Source: an uncultured Bacteroidia bacterium (GTDB lineage Bacteria > Bacteroidota > Bacteroidia > Bacteroidales > UBA932). Taken from it: a stretch of 47,851 nt of DNA. Shown here one piece after another: positions 44,147 through 47,851 of this stretch; position 1 is the first letter of the stretch, and every line of letters begins with the position of its first letter. The DNA lies in NCBI GenBank assembly GCA_902774045.1, contig CACYGW010000011.1:1-47851 (forward strand), given 5' to 3'. The notes below the pieces were generated by a model that did no database searches, had not been told where the DNA came from, and saw only the letters and a program-made list of their open reading frames with translations. A program made the translations under genes and the position numbers.

Positions 44147-45926
44147 CGCTCTCGAGTTTACCTTTCAGCGCTGCAAGCTCTGAAATGTCACCAAGAGTAG
44201 TTTTTTCTATATTGTTGTTAATCTTCTTTACAGCCTTCTTTGTATTGTCTGTCTCTGCAGCTGCCTTCTCTGCCTTTACCTCTGCATAAGTGCGGGCGTG
44301 GCTAAGAAGAACCCTACGGGTGCTGCGACGAAGTTCAACAACCTTGAAAGGAAGAGTCTCGCCAACGACTGCAGTCTGACCATCCTCTTTTACGAGATCG
44401 CGGCTGAAGCAGAAGCACTCTGTACCGTCCTCTAGAAGGATGTTGGCTCCCTTGTCGGTAGTGGAAGCAACTTTACCCTCTACGGTTGCGCCTACAGGAT
44501 ACTTGGACTCAAGCTGATCCCAAGGGTTGGGAAGAAGCTGCTTGTGGCCAAGGCTAAGCTTATGGTTGGTCTCGTCAAAGTCAAGGATAACAACCTCAAT
44601 CTTGTCACCGGGCTGAACCATCTCTGAAGGATGCTTGATCTTGTCCCAGCTAAGGTCGCTGATGTGTACAAGACCCTCGATACCGTCCTCAAGCTCTGCA
44701 AATACACCGAAGGTGGTGATATTGCGTACGGTAGCTGTCTGCTTGCTGCCAACGGGATAACGCTCGCGGATATTCTCCCAAGGATTCTCTACAAGCTGCT
44801 TAAGGCCAAGAGACATCTTGCGGGCCTCTCGGTCAAGTGAAAGAATCTGTGCCTCAACCTCGTCGCCAATCTTAAGGAAGTCCTGTGCAATACGAAGACG
44901 GGGGCTCCAGCTCATCTCTGAAACGTGGATGAGACCCTCTACGCCGGGCATAATCTCTACGAATGCGCCGTAATCTGCGATGAGCACAACTTTACCCTTA
45001 ACCTTGTCGCCAACCTTAAGGTCTGCGTCAAGAGCCTCCCAAGGATGTGCGGAAAGCTGCTTGAGACCAAGAGCGATTCTCTTCTGCTGCTCGTTGAAAT
45101 CGAGAACTACTACCTTAATCTTTTCATCAAGGGAAACGATTTCCTCGGGGTTGTTGATACGGCCCCAGGAAAGGTCTGTTATATGGATAAGACCGTCTAC
45201 TCCGCCAAGATCTACGAATACACCGTAATTGGTGATGTTCTTGACTGTACCCTCAAGGATCTGACCCTTCTCAAGTTTGCTGATGATTTCGCTCTTCTGC
45301 TTCTCGAGTTCGGCCTCAAGGAGAGCCTTGTGGGAAACTACTACGTTGCGGAACTCCTGATTGATCTTTACGATCTTGAAGTCCATGGTCTGATCTACGA
45401 ATACATCGTAGTCACGGATGGGTTTGATGTCTATCTGGCTGCCGGGGAGGAAGGCCTCGATACCGAATACATCCACGATCATACCGCCCTTAGTGCGGGT
45501 CTTGACATAACCCTTGACAATGTCACCATTGTCGAATGCTGCGTTAACCTGATCCCAGGAACGGAGCTGGCGAGCCTTCTTATGGGAAAGAAGGAGCTGG
45601 CCCTTACGGTCTTCTGCAGACTCAACGTAAACTTCTACCTTGTCTCCTACTTTGAGGTCCGGGTTGTAACGGAACTCGGGGGCTGCGATAACACCCTCGC
45701 TCTTGTAACCGATGTTTACGATAACCTCTCTCTTGGAGATGGATGTTACGACACCTTCTACAACGTCGTTCTCTACGACCTTGGAAAGAGTCTGATTGTA
45801 AGCCTCTTCGATGGCGGCTTTGTCGCTTGCGCCATAGAGGTCTGCACCGCTTTCAAATGAGTCCCAGTCAAATGCCTCGGGAGCTACGGAAGCGTTGAGC
45901 TGCAATTTGTTAGTTTCTTCTGACAT
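44139..45926 (-). CDS. rpsA: 30S ribosomal protein S1
   Basis: A 595-residue S1 with six S1/OB-fold repeats, roughly at residues 55-120, 137-200, 220-290, 307-378, 395-465 and 482-550. Recurrent signatures are VFVDLGGVDGLIHITDLSW, GAFVEIMPGVEGLIHVSEMSW and GVFAELEDGIEGLVHISDLSW. S1 binds mRNA on the 30S subunit. In Bacteroidota, where SD pairing is weak, it is central to start selection. A charged K/A-rich tail ends the protein. The gene heads the minus-strand run rpsA-rnz-cotH-GH73-mltG-rsh and has a near-consensus promoter at 46004-46035. Confidence 0.96.
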   Translation of the reverse strand: MSEETNKLQLNASVAPEAFDWDSFESGADLYGASDKAAIEEAYNQTLSKVVENDVVEGVVTSISKREVIVNIGYKSEGVIAAPEFRYNPDLKVGDKVEVYVESAEDRKGQLLLSHKKARQLRSWDQVNAAFDNGDIVKGYVKTRTKGGMIVDVFGIEAFLPGSQIDIKPIRDYDVFVDQTMDFKIVKINQEFRNVVVSHKALLEAELEKQKSEIISKLEKGQILEGTVKNITNYGVFVDLGGVDGLIHITDLSWGRINNPEEIVSLDEKIKVVVLDFNEQQKRIALGLKQLSAHPWEALDADLKVGDKVKGKVVLIADYGAFVEIMPGVEGLIHVSEMSWSPRLRIAQDFLKIGDEVEAQILSLDREARKMSLGLKQLVENPWENIRERYPVGSKQTATVRNITTFGVFAELEDGIEGLVHISDLSWDKIKHPSEMVQPGDKIEVVILDFDETNHKLSLGHKQLLPNPWDQLESKYPVGATVEGKVASTTDKGANILLEDGTECFCFSRDLVKEDGQTAVVGETLPFKVVELRRSTRRVLLSHARTYAEVKAEKAAAETDNTKKAVKKINNNIEKTTLGDISELAALKGKLESGE

Positions 45927-46003
45927 AGTTGTTAAAATAAATAATAACTAGTTGTTTAACATTATACTTAGTACTTTCGCCCACAGAGGGGCCAAAAAGC
46001 GGG

Positions 46004-46035
46004 CAAATTTAGGTATTATTTTTCTAATAACCAAA
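46004..46035 (-). promoter_or_regulatory. Promoter of rpsA
   Basis: On the minus strand TTTG (46035-46032), a 20-nt spacer, then TAAATTTG (46011-46004). The start would be near 45998, giving an AT-rich leader of about 70 nt before the ATG. No further element is clear in 45927-46003. Confidence 0.75.
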
Positions 46036-46082
46036 GATTCCGCACAACTTATAAACATATAGGAAATAATAAGTTTTATTTG

Positions 46083-46090
46083 TAAATTTG
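46083..46090 (+). promoter_or_regulatory. -7 element for the dipeptide epimerase gene
   Basis: TAAATTTG fits TAnnTTTG and lies 20 bases before the ATG at 46111. No TTTG is found at the expected -33 distance. Confidence 0.4.
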
Positions 46091-46110
46091 TTACGATAAA
46101 AACCAAGCAT

Positions 46111-47259
46111 ATGCAAAGAAGGGACTTTCTTAAAACGGCAGCCATTGCTGGAGCAGGCGCCGCTCTTATGGGTTCAGCGGCAGGCTGCGCCCTGGGTTCA
46201 AGCAATAAACCCCGTTCCTATAAGGTAGGGGGTAAAGAGAGGATGAAACTAAGCTGGGAACGCTACGAGCTTAAGCTGGCGCACGTGTTCACAGTTGCCT
46301 CTTACTCCAGGACAACCACTCCTGACATTCAGGTTAAACTGGAGTACGACGGCTTTACCGGTTACGGAGAGGCTTCAATGCCCCCCTACCTTGGCCAGAC
46401 ATACGAAAGCGTAGAAGCCTTCCTCTCCAAAGTAGACCTTAGCCGGTTTGACGATCCTTTCAAGATTGACGATATCCTTACCTATGTAGACAGTCTGTCC
46501 CCGGGCGATGCTGCCGCCAAGGCCGCAGTGGACATTGCCCTTCACGATCTCGTAGGCAAGCTGATGGGCCTTCCCTGGTGGAGAATCTGGGGTCTGGACG
46601 CAGCAAAGGCGCCCGACACCACCTTCACGATAGGCATTGACACCCCGGAGGTAGTACTGGAAAAAACAAAGGAATGTGCCGACAGATTCAATATCCTGAA
46701 GGTTAAGGTAGGCCTTGACAACGACTACGAGATGATAGAGACCATCCGCAAGGTTACGAACCTCCCTATAGCGGTGGATGCAAACCAGGGATGGAAGGAC
46801 AAGCACAAGGCCCTGGAAGAGATTTTCTGGCTCAAGGAGCACGGAATAGTAATGGTAGAGCAGCCTATGCCCAAGGAGATGCTGGACGATACAGCCTGGC
46901 TTACGGAACGCAGCCCGCTGCCTATTTATGCCGACGAGGCCATACAGCGCCTGAAGGACATACCCTCCATCAAAGGAGCCTACAACGGCATTAACATCAA
47001 ACTTATGAAGTGTACCGGAATGCGCGAGGCCTGGAAGATGCTTAACTATGCCAGGACAGAAGGAATGGACGTAATGGTAGGCTGTATGACAGAGACCTCC
47101 TGCGCCACCACGGCAGCCGCCCATCTCTCCCCTGCCGTAGATTTTGCAGACCTTGACGGGAACCTTCTCATTGCCAACGACAGGTTCCGAGGAATGGTAG
47201 TGGAAGGCGGCAGGATGGTCCTTCCCGACGCTCCCGGTCTTGGTTTGGAACTTCTTTAA
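46111..47259 (+). CDS. Dipeptide epimerase-like enolase-superfamily lipoprotein (Tat signal)
   Basis: A 382-residue enolase-superfamily enzyme of the L-Ala-D/L-Glu epimerase group. Catalytic lysines are K197 and K199 (LKVKVG) and K297 (INIKLMKC). Metal ligands are D223 (VDANQGW), E250 (VEQPM) and D275 (YADEAI). It probably epimerises murein-derived or other dipeptides. The N-terminus is QRRDFLKTAAIAGAGAALM with a twin-arginine (R3 R4) and then a lipobox-like SAAGC (C26), so it may be exported folded and lipidated; most such epimerases are cytoplasmic. It ends just before a strong hairpin and is convergent with the susD-like gene. Confidence 0.85.
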   Translation: MQRRDFLKTAAIAGAGAALMGSAAGCALGSSNKPRSYKVGGKERMKLSWERYELKLAHVFTVASYSRTTTPDIQVKLEYDGFTGYGEASMPPYLGQTYESVEAFLSKVDLSRFDDPFKIDDILTYVDSLSPGDAAAKAAVDIALHDLVGKLMGLPWWRIWGLDAAKAPDTTFTIGIDTPEVVLEKTKECADRFNILKVKVGLDNDYEMIETIRKVTNLPIAVDANQGWKDKHKALEEIFWLKEHGIVMVEQPMPKEMLDDTAWLTERSPLPIYADEAIQRLKDIPSIKGAYNGINIKLMKCTGMREAWKMLNYARTEGMDVMVGCMTETSCATTAAAHLSPAVDFADLDGNLLIANDRFRGMVVEGGRMVLPDAPGLGLELL

Positions 47260-47280
47260 TTATCAACAGATACAACAAAA

Positions 47281-47304
47281 AAGGCGGCCCGCAAAGGCCG
47301 CCTT
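47281..47304. terminator. Bidirectional terminator after epimerase and susD-like genes
   Basis: AAGGCGGCC (47281-47289) and GGCCGCCTT (47296-47304) make a perfect 9-bp stem with a 6-nt loop. An A run precedes it and TTAATTAT follows. It lies between two convergent genes. Confidence 0.88.
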
Positions 47305-47323
47305 AATTATGGAGTTAAGTCTG

Positions 47324-47851
47324 TTACCAACCAGGGTTCTGACCAAGATTCTCATCAAGAGTAATCTGTCCCGAAGGGATAGGCTCAAGATAATACTTGT
47401 CATCCCAAGTTCTGCTGTTAACACCGGGCTCGTAAGCGCTCTTGTACTGGGTACCATCGATTGTTACAAAGTAATTCTTTTCGTCGATGGTATCTTCAGT
47501 TACGCTGTTGGCATTTGCATAAATAAGGATGAGGTTCCTGGATGCACCAACATAACCGGCAGGATTTTCTGCAATGTCAAGGTTCTTGCCTAGAGCCCAT
47601 CTCATAAGGTCTGCGTGACGGAATCCGTCGCCCATAAGCTCGCTGCGGCGCTCGCGGCGAACCTCCTGAATAAGGACATTGGGTGCAGGATCGTTAGGAG
47701 CGGCTGTAATGGTTGTACCTCCGCAGGAAACAGTTGTTCCGCTAACGATAAGAGCAGGAATCTGACCGTGTTTTTCACGAAGAATGTTAACTGACTTGTC
47801 AAGATCTGCCTGAGTGCAGGAACCAAGCTCTGCGCAAGCCTCTGCATAGTT
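47324..47851 (-). CDS. SusD/RagB-family lipoprotein, C-terminal part (5' beyond window)
   Basis: The frame is open to the last base, so only about 175 C-terminal residues are present. They begin NYAEACAELG, then TQADLDKSVNILREKHG, then the family hallmark IQEVRRERRSELMGDGFRHA and DLMRWALGKNL, and end YYLEPIPSGQITLDENLGQN with PGW. SusD-like proteins are surface glycan- or nutrient-binding lipoproteins paired with a SusC TonB-dependent transporter, expected further right on the same strand. The substrate cannot be told from this fragment. Confidence 0.93.
   Translation of the reverse strand, partial: NYAEACAELGSCTQADLDKSVNILREKHGQIPALIVSGTTVSCGGTTITAAPNDPAPNVLIQEVRRERRSELMGDGFRHADLMRWALGKNLDIAENPAGYVGASRNLILIYANANSVTEDTIDEKNYFVTIDGTQYKSAYEPGVNSRTWDDKYYLEPIPSGQITLDENLGQNPGW

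Noticed and set aside
43331..44200. 289-codon plus-strand frame
   Set aside because: Antisense to rnz with its complete metal-binding motif.
44925..45860. 311-codon plus-strand frame
   Set aside because: Antisense shadow of rpsA, whose six S1 repeats are unmistakable.
45979..46004. GCCCGC/GTGGGC hairpin as an rpsA autoregulatory leader
   Set aside because: Its 5' arm overlaps the promoter -7 element, so most of it would not be transcribed.

Overview
The window looks like chromosomal DNA of an uncultured gut-type Bacteroidales (phylum Bacteroidota). The signs are a SusD/RagB-family lipoprotein, a type V (Mfa/FimA-like) pilus operon, TamB, an OmpA-like major porin, many lipobox signal peptides, and repeated Bacteroidota-type promoters (TTTG, a spacer of 18-20 nt, then TAnnTTTG). 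Shine-Dalgarno sequences are rare. Ile ATA and Arg AGG codons are frequent. No species name can be justified from the sequence alone.

Left edge, 1-3.6 kb: an incomplete ABC-three-component (ABC-3C) conflict system with different codon use and a strong Shine-Dalgarno site. Its ATPase gene runs in frame into the last ~40 codons of an unrelated MFS nucleoside permease, so this is a recombination or assembly junction. A terminator, an inverted-repeat-bounded tandem repeat, an orphan zinc-ribbon gene and a repeat-rich intergenic region follow.

3.6-9.1 kb: an ssb-like gene is translationally coupled to a type V pilus operon (OmpA/TPR lipoprotein, fimbrillin, Mfa2/FimB-like anchor, and a third fimbrillin-like lipoprotein).

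9.1-22.7 kb: housekeeping genes. These are the SRP RNA with a perfect promoter, mnmA, a PatB/MalY-type C-S lyase, cdd, a COG2509 flavoprotein and tsaD. A + strand operon follows: tamB, an RsmI-like methylase, mtaB and a metallo-hydrolase. TsaD and MtaB act consecutively on A37 of tRNA.

22.7-35.2 kb: a small membrane protein, pckA, recQ, and a two-gene operon driven by a consensus promoter. That operon encodes an N-acetylhexosamine 1-kinase (NahK-like) followed by an unusual 1061-residue lipoprotein fusing a GH109 (NAD-dependent alpha-N-acetylgalactosaminidase type) domain to a GH2 domain. It reads as a compact GalNAc-glycan cleavage and salvage module and is the most interesting system in the window. 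htpG, a HAD hydrolase and an OmpA-like porin follow.

35.4-47.9 kb: uvrB, then a long minus-strand run rpsA-rnz-cotH-GH73/LysM-mltG-rsh linking translation, cell-wall cleavage and (p)ppGpp. The RSH protein has an altered HD hydrolase motif. A Tat-signal lipoprotein dipeptide epimerase and the 3' end of a susD-like gene close the window.
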